Source: Lingula anatina
Taxonomy: Eukaryota; Brachiopoda; Lingulata; Lingulida; Lingulidae
NCBI RefSeq assembly: GCF_001039355.2
Contig: NW_019774881.1
Span: forward strand, 393,942 to 457,941
DNA length: 64,000 nucleotides
Direction: 5' to 3'
Every line of letters starts with the position of its first letter. Within the stretch, counting starts at the first letter, position 1. The position numbers and the translations under genes are program-made. Positions 53,532 to 62,618 of this stretch are shown here, in pieces. The notes beneath the pieces are model-generated. The model was given only the letters and a program-made list of their open reading frames with translations, did no database searches and was not told the DNA's origin.

Positions 53532-55480
53532 TTATAACACAGCACCGAGTTTCCAGTGCCGCCCTGTCCCCAGCTCCGCTGGTTTCCGGGTGCGGCTCCG
53601 TGGCTGTAACCGGTAGATGACCTCCTACTCAGCTCCTGGCGGACATCTTTCAACGCCTTTTCCATTTCCTTGATGGTATCCCTCATCTGTTCCAGCTCTG
53701 GAATGTTACCCTCTGCTGCAGGCGTCACTTGGTTGGCTCGCTTGGCTCCCGGGCGCAATTTCTTTCCCGCATTCTCCATAGTCACTCGCATTTCCCTATG
53801 TATCTTAGCCAGCTGCATCGCTTCCCTTAAGGTGGCTGGCTGGCGCATATAAATTGATTGACCTGCCTCTGAATCAATCATGCCCGCGCAGAACCGACTT
53901 ACAGCCTCCGACTCCACGAATGTCCTAGGTAACTGAGCATACGCTTCAGAAGTCAGACGTAGCACCCTGACTCCCCATTCATCCACCGTTTCCGTCTCGT
54001 CTTGAGTAGCGTTATGTAGCTGCGACCGAACCGTAGCTGGTATGTCCGTTTCTCCGTAACAGGTCTCTAATTCCTCCATGAGACCTTCATATGAGAGCTT
54101 ACCTAGCCTGCGTGTGACGTTCACACAACAGTCTAGGGCCTTACCCTTCAGGCAGAGGCATAGTGCATCCAGGGACATGTCGCGATCCCAATCCTCCCTC
54201 TCTGCCTGTCGTAAGAAAAGCAACTTAAAAGCAGCCCAACTTCCATGTCCGTTAAAAGTTAAGCTCTTAGGAGGATTGACCTTCCTCCTCTCCATTAAGT
54301 CTTGTTCTGCCCCTAGCTCCGTGAGCCGTGCAGTCCTCCTCGAGGCCGCGCCCCGTTTCAATATAGGAGAGCCCTGGAATACAGGGTGTTCGTCCTGGCT
54401 ACCTCCCTCCACTGGGGTGCTATGATACACAGAGTGCCCTGAATTCGATCCATTTCCCACCACTGGAGATCCGTGATCCCCAGGGTGTACGACTGGAGAG
54501 CTGTGACTTCCAGGGTGTTGTACTGAGAATCCGTGATTCCCAGGGTACATGGCTGGAGAGCTGTGATTTCCAGGGTGCGGTACTGAGAATCCGTGATCCC
54601 CAGGGTGCATGGCTGGAGAGCTGTTATTTCCAGGGTGCAGTACTGAGAATCCGTGATTCCCAGGGTGCATGACTGGGGGACTGACACCAGGTGCCATTGG
54701 AGGGCTATGATTCCCAGGGTAACCCGAATAGCTGCCACCACCCACCGGGCCAACAGCATACCCCTCCCACCGGACATCCCCGGACATAGGAGTTTCCCTT
54801 ACAACGCCCCCCCTTGGACTAGGTGTAAACAATTCAGGGGTGTAAACAGCCTTATCCTGACTCCCGGGACCTAATGCTACCCCACCCCCCATGGGGCTAG
54901 GTGTATATGGAACATGAGGACCCCCCTGCTGAACCCCACTATTTACATTCTTAACTACATTTTTACCTGGGCTCCGTTTAACAAGTTGAGGCGAATTCGC
55001 TCCCTCCAATCCACTGTCCTCGAATAACCTCTTCGGCACCGTGGCCTCCGAGTTACGATGTGCACTCATTTGACCCTCACAGCCTCCTAGCTGCCGCGTG
55101 CCACCTCCGTGAAGCGCACTTTCGCTATTGAAAGCGTTGCTCTCCTCCTGAGCAGAAAATCCGAAGAACAGTCCTAAAAGAAACCGGAAAAATCTCCATA
55201 GCCAGTTTCCAGATCCTCCTTTCTCCTGTCCTCTCCTTTCCGTGAGTGAAACAGCCGTGCTGCCCACACCCAAGCGCTGATTCGGCTCAAAGTCCACCAT
55301 ATCCAGCGTACGAGGAGCCAGTCTGCAGCACAAAGCACTTTCCACTTGCCGCACATCTAAATTTCCAAATTGTTCCCTCAATTCGGCTATTTTAAACACT
55401 TGGTCTTCCGTGAGACCTGGAGTCCGCATTAACTCATTTACGTTTGCATAGTTTATGAAAATCCTAGCGTGCGTCGCCAT
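53435..55480 (-). CDS. Gag with N-terminal helix-hairpin-helix and CCHC zinc knuckle
   Basis: 681 residues from ATG 55480 (context AAAATGGCG); the open frame continues a little upstream but without an ATG. Residues 4-50 look like a ComEA-type helix-hairpin-helix: INYANVNELMRTPGLTEDQV followed by a second helix and LDVRQVESAL. A hydrophobic stretch WRFFRFLLGLFFGF lies near residue 115. The middle is a repeat region rich in HPGNH units. Residues from about 395 to 590 carry the capsid-like Gag domain: WAAFKLLFLRQAE, LKGKALDCC, VDEWGVRVLRL, FCAGMIDSEAG. A zinc knuckle CYKCNRQGHIAREC is close to the C terminus. Gag assembles the particle and packages RNA; an N-terminal HhH is unusual and would favour nucleic-acid binding. 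Confidence 0.9.
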   Translation of the reverse strand: MATHARIFINYANVNELMRTPGLTEDQVFKIAELREQFGNLDVRQVESALCCRLAPRTLDMVDFEPNQRLGVGSTAVSLTERRGQEKGGSGNWLWRFFRFLLGLFFGFSAQEESNAFNSESALHGGGTRQLGGCEGQMSAHRNSEATVPKRLFEDSGLEGANSPQLVKRSPGKNVVKNVNSGVQQGGPHVPYTPSPMGGGVALGPGSQDKAVYTPELFTPSPRGGVVRETPMSGDVRWEGYAVGPVGGGSYSGYPGNHSPPMAPGVSPPVMHPGNHGFSVLHPGNNSSPAMHPGDHGFSVPHPGNHSSPAMYPGNHGFSVQHPGSHSSPVVHPGDHGSPVVGNGSNSGHSVYHSTPVEGGSQDEHPVFQGSPILKRGAASRRTARLTELGAEQDLMERRKVNPPKSLTFNGHGSWAAFKLLFLRQAEREDWDRDMSLDALCLCLKGKALDCCVNVTRRLGKLSYEGLMEELETCYGETDIPATVRSQLHNATQDETETVDEWGVRVLRLTSEAYAQLPRTFVESEAVSRFCAGMIDSEAGQSIYMRQPATLREAMQLAKIHREMRVTMENAGKKLRPGAKRANQVTPAAEGNIPELEQMRDTIKEMEKALKDVRQELSRRSSTGYSHGAAPGNQRSWGQGGTGNSVLCYKCNRQGHIARECPQVGNSTGSRPEANLRSSDS
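53483..53489 (-). promoter_or_regulatory. -1 ribosomal frameshift site G_GGA_AAC between gag and pro
   Basis: The sense heptamer GGGAAAC is in register with the gag frame (X_XXY_YYZ) and lies inside the gag/pro overlap. A -1 slip there enters the protease frame without a stop. GGGAAAC is a recognised slippery heptamer type. I could not evaluate a downstream pseudoknot. Confidence 0.75.
54450..54720 (-). repeat. 60-bp tandem repeat inside gag
   Basis: Four to five in-frame units of 60 bases (two 30-base half units) encode alternating HPGNHGFSV and HPGNHSSPAM type decapeptides. The units differ mostly by single substitutions. Confidence 0.9.
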
Positions 55481-55731
55481 TTTGCTTTCTCCTTGACGCA
55501 CGTGTCGCCGAAAATCCAAGAATACTCCTTAAAACTTGAAAGAATTAACTCCAAAAACACACTAAAAACACTCACCAGTCCGTGCTGGGGTTTCCTCTTA
55601 CAAATTGAATCACAACAATAACAAAAATGGTAGCGTACGTGCGCGAGTACAGAGTTCAGCACCGTGGCCGAAAACTCTTCTGCAGAAAAATTTGTAATTT
55701 ATTCTGCAAAATACGGCACAAATCCGACCCA

Positions 55732-55741
55732 GCTGCCACCA
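55732..55741 (-). other. primer binding site, tRNA-Leu type
   Basis: One base inside the 5' LTR the sense strand reads TGGTGGCAGC, complementary to GCTGCCACCA, the 3' end of animal tRNA-Leu with CCA added. Complementarity beyond ten bases is imperfect. Confidence 0.75.
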
Positions 55742-55792
55742 ATATAGCACCGGGGCTATGTATAAGCTGGTCTAAATAAAGGAAAAGGGCTT

Positions 55793-55796
55793 ACCT
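55793..55796 (-). promoter_or_regulatory. splice donor in the 5' LTR
   Basis: The sense strand has TTAAG|GTAAGC with the exon ending at 55795, a near-consensus 5' splice site near the LTR 3' end. The same site is in the 3' LTR at 46045. Confidence 0.6.
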
Positions 55797-55907
55797 TAAC
55801 TTGATGGCTTGCTGATTCCGTGATTTCTTGATTTTACTACTTCTCTCTCAATTGGCACTGCAGAGCGCCTTAGGCGCCATGCTCTAACTTGTCACACTCT
55901 ATAACAC

Positions 55908-55919
55908 TGCGCATGCGCC
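55908..55919. promoter_or_regulatory. NRF-1-like site in the LTR
   Basis: TGCGCATGCGCC matches the palindromic NRF-1 consensus, a common activator site in CpG-type animal promoters. The identical site is at 46158-46169 in the other LTR. Confidence 0.5.
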
Positions 55920-55961
55920 GTGACACGCTTCCGGGTCATATAATGACCCCTCGGCACTACA

Positions 55962-55965
55962 AATG
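55962..55965. repeat. target-site duplication AATG, right
   Basis: Copy of 45989-45992, directly abutting the 5' LTR. Confidence 0.85.
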
Positions 55966-56353
55966 AAATGAATAAGTCATTACTTCCCCTGGATACTTCA
56001 AGCTTCTGAACGACCTTCACTCGATGCTTTACCGTCTTCTCGAACTGTTCACTTTCTCCGGTGTGTGGTCGTTTCATTGTCGCATGAATGGTAGGGACAG
56101 AATCTACCTTCAACGTCCTTTTTGTCTTTAAACCCAGCGTGTTCATAAGCGGGGATGCGAAGCAATCTTCCTCGAAGTGTGCCCCACAAAGAACGGCCTG
56201 AGACGATGGTGAGGGTGCATGGAAATTCTTCCTTTTTGTTTGCACAAATTTCACCCATTGGTGACGCAAATTAAGTTTTTGTGGAAACCTATGCAAGCTG
56301 TGCCCAGTATGCTTCGAGTTTGAGCAGTTTTGGGCAACACACTTTTTAACCAT
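55966..56353 (-). CDS. THAP zinc-finger protein, N-terminal exon, cut by the LTR insertion
   Basis: From ATG 56353 a complete THAP domain fills residues 1-90. The C2CH ligands are C5, C10, C56 and H59 (AVLCGAHF), with the conserved HRFP, W33 and the closing DSVPTI (AVPTIF-type) motif. THAP domains bind DNA specifically and occur in host regulators and in P-type transposases; no transposase follows here. The following residues are basic with a short coiled stretch. At 55965 the frame runs into the 5' LTR and ends about 20 codons later in LTR sequence. If a weak donor near 56000 is used, coding sequence instead continues at 45790 and the LTR element is intronic. A regulatory gene is likely, but expression is unknown. 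Confidence 0.8.
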
Positions 56354-56690
56354 GATACAATACGGATGCTTTTACAGAGAACAACATCAATCCAAACGCG
56401 GCACCTGACTGACATAGAAAGCGGGTCACGTGTATTATATAGGTCAACCCCAGATCTACCAAATACGTGGCAGCCTGTGACAGGCTATTTTGGTCACAGT
56501 GACTTGTTTTTATGTAGGTCAGCAAATTCGCTCTAAAAGCGCGCATTTTTTAATCGATTTATTCACTAAAACGATGTCAGAAAATTTTGAAAAAAATATT
56601 TTTGTGCAGGATTAGTGTTCCTACATCAGGTAATAACAATATTTTGGGGTGTAAAACGGGCCAATACCTGCTCTTTAATAGGCGATGACG
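56354..56690. other. non-coding between THAP gene and old element
   Basis: Probably promoter or 5' untranslated sequence of the THAP gene (minus strand). No feature recognised. Confidence 0.4.
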
Positions 56691-57180
56691 GTAACTAGGG
56701 TTAATTAGTACCATGATGGGCTCTGTACCTGCACAGAATTTTATGATGAGTGTCTATTACAGCTTGACCCCTCTGTTTTAAAAGATCAAATCCGAGTAGC
56801 ATATCCTGTTCTATGGGTGCCACATACACCTGTTCTAGGTACCATTTACTTCCTATTTTCAGTTTCACTGGCCCTGCAGTGAATCCCTCCATGGTCATGT
56901 TACGTCCCGCGCATAACATTCTCACATCATTAAATTTTTCTTGGAAGATTCTTCATGCTTCTATATATTCGATCTGACAGTATGGTTACATCTGCTGCAG
57001 TATCCACTACAGCTTTAATCTTCTTATCTCCCACTTGCAAATTGAGCAAAGTGGCGAACCAATATTACATAACACTACCACAGACATGTCATTTTTGACT
57101 CCTTTATTTTTCTGCATCATTAACTTCTCATCTCCTTCCATTACTTTTAATGGAGAGGAATAAATTTGTGCTGAGTTCCT
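56691..57180 (-). pseudogene. protease remnant of an older sister element
   Basis: The frame 56701-56925 contains MTMEGFTAGPVKLKIG and a VAPIEQDMLLGFDLL block, which closely match the protease region of the young element (FTAGPVKLKIG, VAPIEQDMLLGMDIM). Just upstream, near 57000, a VVDTAA active-site motif survives in another frame. Frameshifts and truncation are evident. The element is same-oriented and more AT-rich. Confidence 0.8.
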
Positions 57181-57193
57181 CTCTTTAAGAGGC

Positions 57194-57724
57194 TTAAAAC
57201 AGGGCTTTTCCCTGACGTCTGGCTCTATTGGATGCAGGGTTGAGGGTTGGCCTGTGTCCCTGTCCCTCTGCCATTTCCCTGCAGATTAGACGGACAATCA
57301 CGGGTAAAATGGCCTCCAGCTCCGCAGGAAAATAATTTCCATTCCTTCTTCCTCTGGGAGTACTACGCCCTCTACCTGCAGAGTTATAGGACGTATTGGG
57401 GGTATAATTCCTTTGAATTTCGCGACCCCCACTATTAGTTGGTCTTTGAGTCATTTGTTGTTTTATCTCTTTAAGTGCCTTTTGCACCTTTTCTAGTTCT
57501 TTAAAATTCACCATATCAGAGATGTTACAAGATGACTGTGGCTCGTCACTGATACTAGGTTGCTGTGTTACACTATTAACCCTTTTGGTCATAGTGCGTC
57601 CCTTCTTTGTTTCCATGGTAACCTTTAGTTCCCTGTGCATTTTAGCTAATTGCATAGCTTCATGCAGGGTTGATGGACTTTGCGTATAAATGTCTTGTCC
57701 TGCTTCTGGATCCAAAAATGACAT
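57194..57724 (-). pseudogene. C-terminal gag remnant of the older sister element
   Basis: The frame parallels the young gag: DPEAGQDIY, TLHEAMQLAKMHRELKVTME, a helical KALKEIKQQM segment, then a Gly/Arg-rich tail where the zinc knuckle should be; the knuckle is broken. Its upstream end coincides with the AAATGACATG repeat at 57716-57725. Confidence 0.8.
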
Positions 57725-57725
57725 G

Positions 57726-58063
57726 GCTCTACCAACTGGACAGGAACCATTGTTTGCACTACTTACTTTACCATAACAACTTTACATATCTTCTTCACAC
57801 CCTTTTCCTTCACATAGAATATCCATGGAGGATAGGTCAGTTTCTTATCTTCTTCAATATCTTGATCTCGCAACAACTTACTCGCTTCTGCTAAATACAG
57901 GTTTTGGTTTTCAGTTGTGAAATTACGTGGCACCTTGCCAGAGAATGTTGGAGTTTTAAATCTAAACTGTAGTGTTTGGACTAACNCCTAAACTGCAGTG
58001 TTTGGACTAACTGCGGATATTTTATCCCACTCCTTGCCACCTGGAATCTGAAAAAAGTAACAC
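57726..58063 (-). other. insert in the old gag carrying a terminal exon of an unrecognised gene
   Basis: Between two copies of AAATGACATG (57716-57725 and 58064-58073) lies sequence unrelated to gag. On the minus strand a CAG acceptor at 58041 opens a frame of about 85 residues to a stop at 57763. It includes SGIKYPQLVQTLQFR, a GKVPRNFTTENQNLYLAEA block and PPWIFYVKEKG, with no domain I recognise. The single n at 57986 lies inside, with 25 bases of near repeat around it, so the exact junction is uncertain. The same acceptor and exon start recur at 60593-60650. Confidence 0.5.
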
Positions 58064-58073
58064 AAATGACATG

Positions 58074-58640
58074 GGTAAACCAGGGTAAGCTTGTGACGCG
58101 AGCCTTAGAACGCGCACACCCCATTCATCCACGGATTCCGTTTCACTCTGTAGTGAGTTATGAAGTCGAATGCACAGTTACTGGTGTATCTGTTTCCCCA
58201 TAAGACATCTCCAGTTATTCTCACAGGCCCTTATAAGTTAATATACCTTCACGTTTTGTGACATTCACACAACACTCTTGTGCTTTTCCTATGAGACATA
58301 AACATAGTCCATCTAAACACATACTAGAATCCCAGCCTTCTCTTTTTGCATGACTCAAAAATACTAATTTAAAAACTGCCCAGCTTGTTTTACCATTAAA
58401 TGTTTAATTTTTTGGTGGGCATACTTTACGCCCGGCTGCTGGAATATTTGGACCTGAGGGTTCATCTATTTGCATAGGGGATTCCTGTGAATGAAAATAT
58501 TCCTCCCCTCCAATTGGATTCATGGGAAAAGCAGGTGTATTGGCAATATTTGGGCCTAGATTTGAGTTTGGGTCAGGAAAACTAAGAAAATTAGGGTCAA
58601 TTTGGTTCCTTTGAACCTCTGGACTAGCTGGAAAACTGGG
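58074..58640 (-). pseudogene. middle and N-terminal gag remnant of the older sister element
   Basis: Translation near 58080-58140 gives SVDEWGVRVLRLASQAYPGLP, matching VDEWGVRVLRL of the young gag, and the preceding part resembles the LKGKALDCC region. Further upstream are Pro/Asn-rich decayed frames. The same block recurs at 60680-61250 with a few differences. Confidence 0.7.
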
Positions 58641-58707
58641 AAAATAAAGGGTTAATTATTAATGCCAACTGTAATATTATAGATACTGTAATATTGCGGG
58701 TTGGGGT

Positions 58708-59405
58708 CTATGGTGTATGCATAATGGTTACTTTTCTACTAACAAAACCCAAACAGACACCAGTTACCTGCTCTAAAATTTCCTTCTCTTTGTCCTTGTT
58801 AAGTCTCTGAGGTACATATGTATCCTGCACACGTTTCAAAATGAACAGCATGTCTTCAGGCAAGTTCTCATTCTTGCACAAAAGGGAACGATGCTGCATC
58901 TTCAGAGGTTCTGTGCGTTCAAACAAAATTGACTTCCAAGCTACAGGTGACCTTTGCACATCGGTCGGAAGAGAATGTTTAGTTCTTGGGTTTTCTATTA
59001 TCTTTCTTCCAACAACACGAAGCATGTTTTCTGTTTCTTCTTTACTCTATAGTGCCTGGTCAACCTTTGTCTTACATTTTATGCACACCGTATGTGAGGG
59101 GCAATTCTCCTCAGTCAATTCATATTTTAACAATTTGGAGAATCCGTCGATAAATACCTTACTTTTCGCCTGGCCTTGTTCTGATTTACCGAATAACTTT
59201 AAATAGTGACGGGAATAAACCGATGGGGGTTGACTGCAAAGTAAACACTCCTTCCCTATTACCTTCTTTGTCAGTGTAGTGGTTACTTCATGTCGTATTC
59301 GTCTAAAAACTGTAGACTGGTAATCCACTGGTACTTCATCTGCTGCATGTGAGGTAACCAGGGCTAATCTGTATGCTAGGCAAGATGCCTTTTCATATCC
59401 CATAT
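58708..59405 (-). CDS. unrecognised Cys-rich protein, exon with an in-frame stop
   Basis: On the minus strand a frame starting after LAYR near 59390 holds CLLC, then a conserved-looking FIDGFSKLLKYEL segment and CIKC. This is a C-x2-C...C-x2-C arrangement that could bind zinc, resembling a ZAD-like module. One TAG after KVDQAL interrupts it, the frame continues in register from ATG 59025 and ends at a donor (GAGCAG|GTAACTGG) near 58768. Both copies carry the same stop. The terminal exon at 57763-58040 could follow. I do not recognise the protein. Confidence 0.4.
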
Positions 59406-59616
59406 TAAACCTAGGCCAAGTCACATTTTGTGCTGCTTCCCATTGACATTTGTCTTCAGCTATCATGAACCCTAAACGTTCTAAATCTGACTTTATCAAA
59501 TGACTTAACTGAGTTGCTTTTTCAAAATTCTCAGCTCCTGCTATAGCATCATCAAGATACATTGATTGGAGTTTGTTGGGGGGTACAGAGAGAAAGGTTA
59601 TTGGGTAATGGAACAA
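59406..59616 (-). pseudogene. reverse transcriptase fragment with YLDD box
   Basis: A short minus-strand piece reads MYLDDAIAGAEN, then LERLGFMIAEDKCQW and NVTW, the RT active-site strand and the following GF-x-K-x2-W pattern seen in DIRS-like and related elements. It is fused in frame to the repeated Cys-rich segment at PRF|NMGYEK and lacks all other RT blocks. It is not from the Ty3/gypsy family elsewhere in this window. Confidence 0.55.
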
Positions 59617-60591
59617 TGTGGCTGGGGTTCACCTGTTGCAGCTGAGAGAGCGTGACCAGGTTGGGACGACAGAGAGCTAAACATATTAGCAGAAATTTGT
59701 GCCATCCTCAACTGGTGCTCCCTATCCTCCCTCCTCATCTGCATTTCAATATCTCTTTGTCTCTTTTCTCTGTCCTCCTCTTCTCTGAGCCTCTTTGTTT
59801 CAAATTCAAGGAATTGTCGGTCCTGTTGTTAAAATGTGTCTTTCAGTGGCTGAAGCATTCCCTCATACTCCTTCCTTTTCTTGTTTGCAGCTGCAAAAAT
59901 ATAAGACAAGGTTTTTAGAAACATTATTAAAAAATTATTACCTTATTATCCAAGGTTTTATTTTAGTGTTGAAATAGTGTCTAAAAATTTACAATTTAAA
60001 GTATTATTACCCCTTCAAACTGTTGCTGACATGTGGACAAATTATACGAAGGACACTTAAGTTGGATTGTATTACTTCGTTTTGATCCTAGCATGTAGCA
60101 GCACGCGTCTTTAAATAAATACCTGCATCAAGTTGGTGGTAAAATCTTTATTCCCATTCGGTTCCGACGAAATATTATTCCCGTGGAACTAAAATAAACA
60201 TAAAACATACATGTAGTCCTACGAACACATACGCTGACATGGAAACTTCTTAAACTAACAATAATTTTGAAATTGAGTGATAAACAACTTGTAAATCGAG
60301 ACAATAACTTCAAAGTTTTGATTTCTAATAAAAATAATAATATAATGAAAGATTAAATCTTGATTTACCTCGTTTGGGGCCTAAACCTTCTAAGAGCGTC
60401 GGAGGCGTGCCGCCGTCAAGTAAAAGCTAAGTGACACTACGTGGCAGCACTATCGGATCCAATATACAAGAGAAGCGCATGCGTAGTTACTGTTACATAG
60501 CATGAAATATCACTTGAAGCAAAACAATTTCACCCCCTTCTCAATATTGGGAGAATAAAAGGCTGCTTACTATTCTTGACCGTTTTTTTAT
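59617..60591. other. non-coding, end of contig
   Basis: No gene recognised. A G-poor, AT-rich stretch that ends at the single n at 60592. Confidence 0.45.
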
Positions 60592-60592
60592 N

Positions 60593-61990
60593 TCTAAACT
60601 GTAGTGTTTGGACTAACTGCGGATATTTTATCCCACTCCTTGCCACCTGGAATCTGAAAAAAGTAACACAAATGACATGGGTAAACCAGGGTAAGCTTGT
60701 GACGCGAGCCTTAGAACGCGCACACCCCATTCATCCACGGATTCCGTTTCACTCTGTAGTGAGTTATGAAGTCGAATGCACAGTTACTGGTGTATCTGTT
60801 TCCCCATAAGACATCTCCAGTTATTCTCACAGGCCCTTATAAGTTAATATACCTTCACGTTTTGTGACATTCACACAACACTCTTGTGCTTTTCCTATGA
60901 GACATAAACATAGTCCATCTAAACACATACTAGAATCCCAGCCTTCTCTTTTTGCATGACTCAAAAATACTAATTTAAAAGCTGCCCAGCTTGTTTTACC
61001 ATTAAATGTTTAATTTTTTGGTGGGCATACTTTACGCCCGGCTGCTGGAATATTTGGACCTGAGGGTTCATCTATTTGCATAGGGGATTCCTGTGAATGA
61101 AAATATTCCTCCCCTCCAATTGGATTCATGGGTAAAGCAGGTGTATTGGCAATATTTGGGCCTAGATTTGAGTTTGGGTCAGGAAAACTAAGAAAATTAG
61201 GGTCAATTTGTTTCCTTTGAACCTCTGGACTAGCTGGAAAACTAGGAAAATTAGGGTTATTTATTTATGCCAACTGTAATATTATAGATACTGTAATATT
61301 GTGGGTTGGGGTCTATGGTGTATGCATAATGGTTACTTTTCTACTAACAAAACCCAAACAGACACCAGTTACCTGCTCTAAAATGTCCTCTTTGTCCTTG
61401 TTAAGTCTCTGAGGTACATATCTATCCTGCACATGTTTCAAAATGAACAGCATGTCTTCAGGCAAGTTCTCATTCTTGCACAAAAGGGAACGATGCTGCA
61501 TCTTCAGAGGTTCTGTGCGTTCAAACAAAATTGACTTCCAAGCTACAGGTGACCTTTGCACATCGGTCGGAAGAGAATGTTTAGTTCTTGGGTTTTCTAT
61601 TATCTTTCTTCCAACAACACGAAGCATGTTCTTTGTTTCTTCTTTACTCTATAGTGCCTGGTCAACCTTAGTTTTACATTTTATGCACACCGTATGTGAG
61701 GGGCAATTCTCCTCAATCAATTCATATTTTAACAATTTGGAGAATCCGTCGATAAATACCTTACTTTTCGCCTGGCCTTGTTCTGATTTACCGAATAACT
61801 TTAAATAGTGACGGGAATAAGCCGATGGGGGTTGACTGCAAAGTAAACCTTCTTTGTCGATGTAGTGGTTACTTCATGTCGTATTCATCTAAAAACGGTA
61901 GGCTGGTAATCCACTGGTACTTCATCTGCTGCCTGTGAGGTAACCAGGGCTAATCTGTATGCTAGACAAGATGCCTTTTCATATCCCATA
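60593..61990. repeat. duplicated segment, copy 2
   Basis: Second copy of 57987-59405: old gag block, then the Cys-rich exon (frame 61313-61627 and beyond). It diverges from copy 1 at about 61990, where copy 1 continues into the RT fragment and this copy into a short acidic exon-like frame. Confidence 0.85.
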
Positions 61991-61992
61991 TT

Positions 61993-62618
61993 TTAATCCA
62001 CCAAATCAGTGTCATCATAATCCGGGACAAAATAGGCTTCATCTAGCATGTCTAACTCATCCATATCTGAAATAAACTTATACAATGGTTTTATTTTCTT
62101 GAATAAAAATAACAGGACAATGATCTTTTCTTTCAAATGAATTTTAAAATAATATTACATTACTAGCACAGTACCACATTACTAACATAGTATTACATTA
62201 ATTACTAACATAGTATTACAGCATCGCCGCATTTACTATGTACAAATATTACTTTTATCCCCAAGGAAGATACCATCATTAAAATGTGTAATAAGAAAAG
62301 AATTGTTACCTTGACAACTTCTAATCCGATTACATGCAAAACACATGCTAAACTGTAACATATTAGTTTGAACAGTGTAACCATGTTAAGTAATATTTAA
62401 CATTTTTTTTTATAACCATAATCCAAAAAAGATAAAAGTAGCTATCAACCTATTCATGCAGAGCTTAATGTATCATGCTCAACAACAAAACTCAAACAAA
62501 TATTTAGAAAACAAATATCAACTTGTACTGTTGTTTTGATCAAATTAGCTGAAATATAATAGGAAGTACAAACTATAATGTACTCATCAAATATATATCT
62601 TTATTATGTTTTTTTTTT
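61993..62618. other. mostly non-coding, with a possible short terminal exon
   Basis: On the minus strand a TTTCAG acceptor at 62067 opens a 24-codon acidic frame (DELDMLDEAYFVPDYDD) to a stop at 61993. It could be a terminal exon, but no partner is identified. The rest is AT-rich without features. Confidence 0.3.

Larger units (their letters stand above)
45993..55961 (-). mobile_element. young Ty3/gypsy-class LTR retrotransposon with a TatD nuclease ORF
   Basis: A 9969-bp element transcribed right to left. Order in sense: 5' LTR, tRNA-Leu-type primer site, gag, protease, reverse transcriptase with RNase H, integrase with PHD finger, spliced TatD ORF, polypurine tract, 3' LTR, with AATG target duplications. 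RT-RNase H before integrase defines the Ty3/gypsy-retrovirus order. The LTRs show a single difference in 219 bp (near 46018/55768), so insertion was recent. It is clearly less AT-rich than the surrounding DNA. Large ORFs are open, but frame changes break pol in three places: protease to RT, and twice around the start of integrase. All have the same direction, equivalent to a missing base, so some may be consensus errors; as assembled, the pol frame is broken. CACGG is strongly over-represented along the sense strand. Confidence 0.95.
55743..55961 (-). repeat. 5' LTR
   Basis: Partner of 45993-46211, 219 bp with one base difference. As the upstream LTR it should hold the element promoter. Confidence 0.95.
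57987..59405. repeat. duplicated segment, copy 1
   Basis: About 1.4 kb repeated at 60593-61990 with a few percent differences and small indels (for example the poorer ORF end near 58790 versus 61390). Both copies start directly after gap bases, so they may be two haplotypes that diverge beyond 59405. Confidence 0.85.

Noticed and set aside
54450-54720. CRISPR-like array
   Set aside because: Direct tandem repeat without spacers, in frame inside gag, in an animal genome.
54358-54777. 139-residue minus-strand ORF with repeated TLGITDSQY units
   Set aside because: Out-of-frame reading of the gag 60-bp repeat; gag frame carries the real protein.
55892-56353. Continuous 153-residue THAP-LTR fusion protein as a functional gene
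   Set aside because: The last 20 or so codons are LTR sequence; the fusion follows from the recent insertion.
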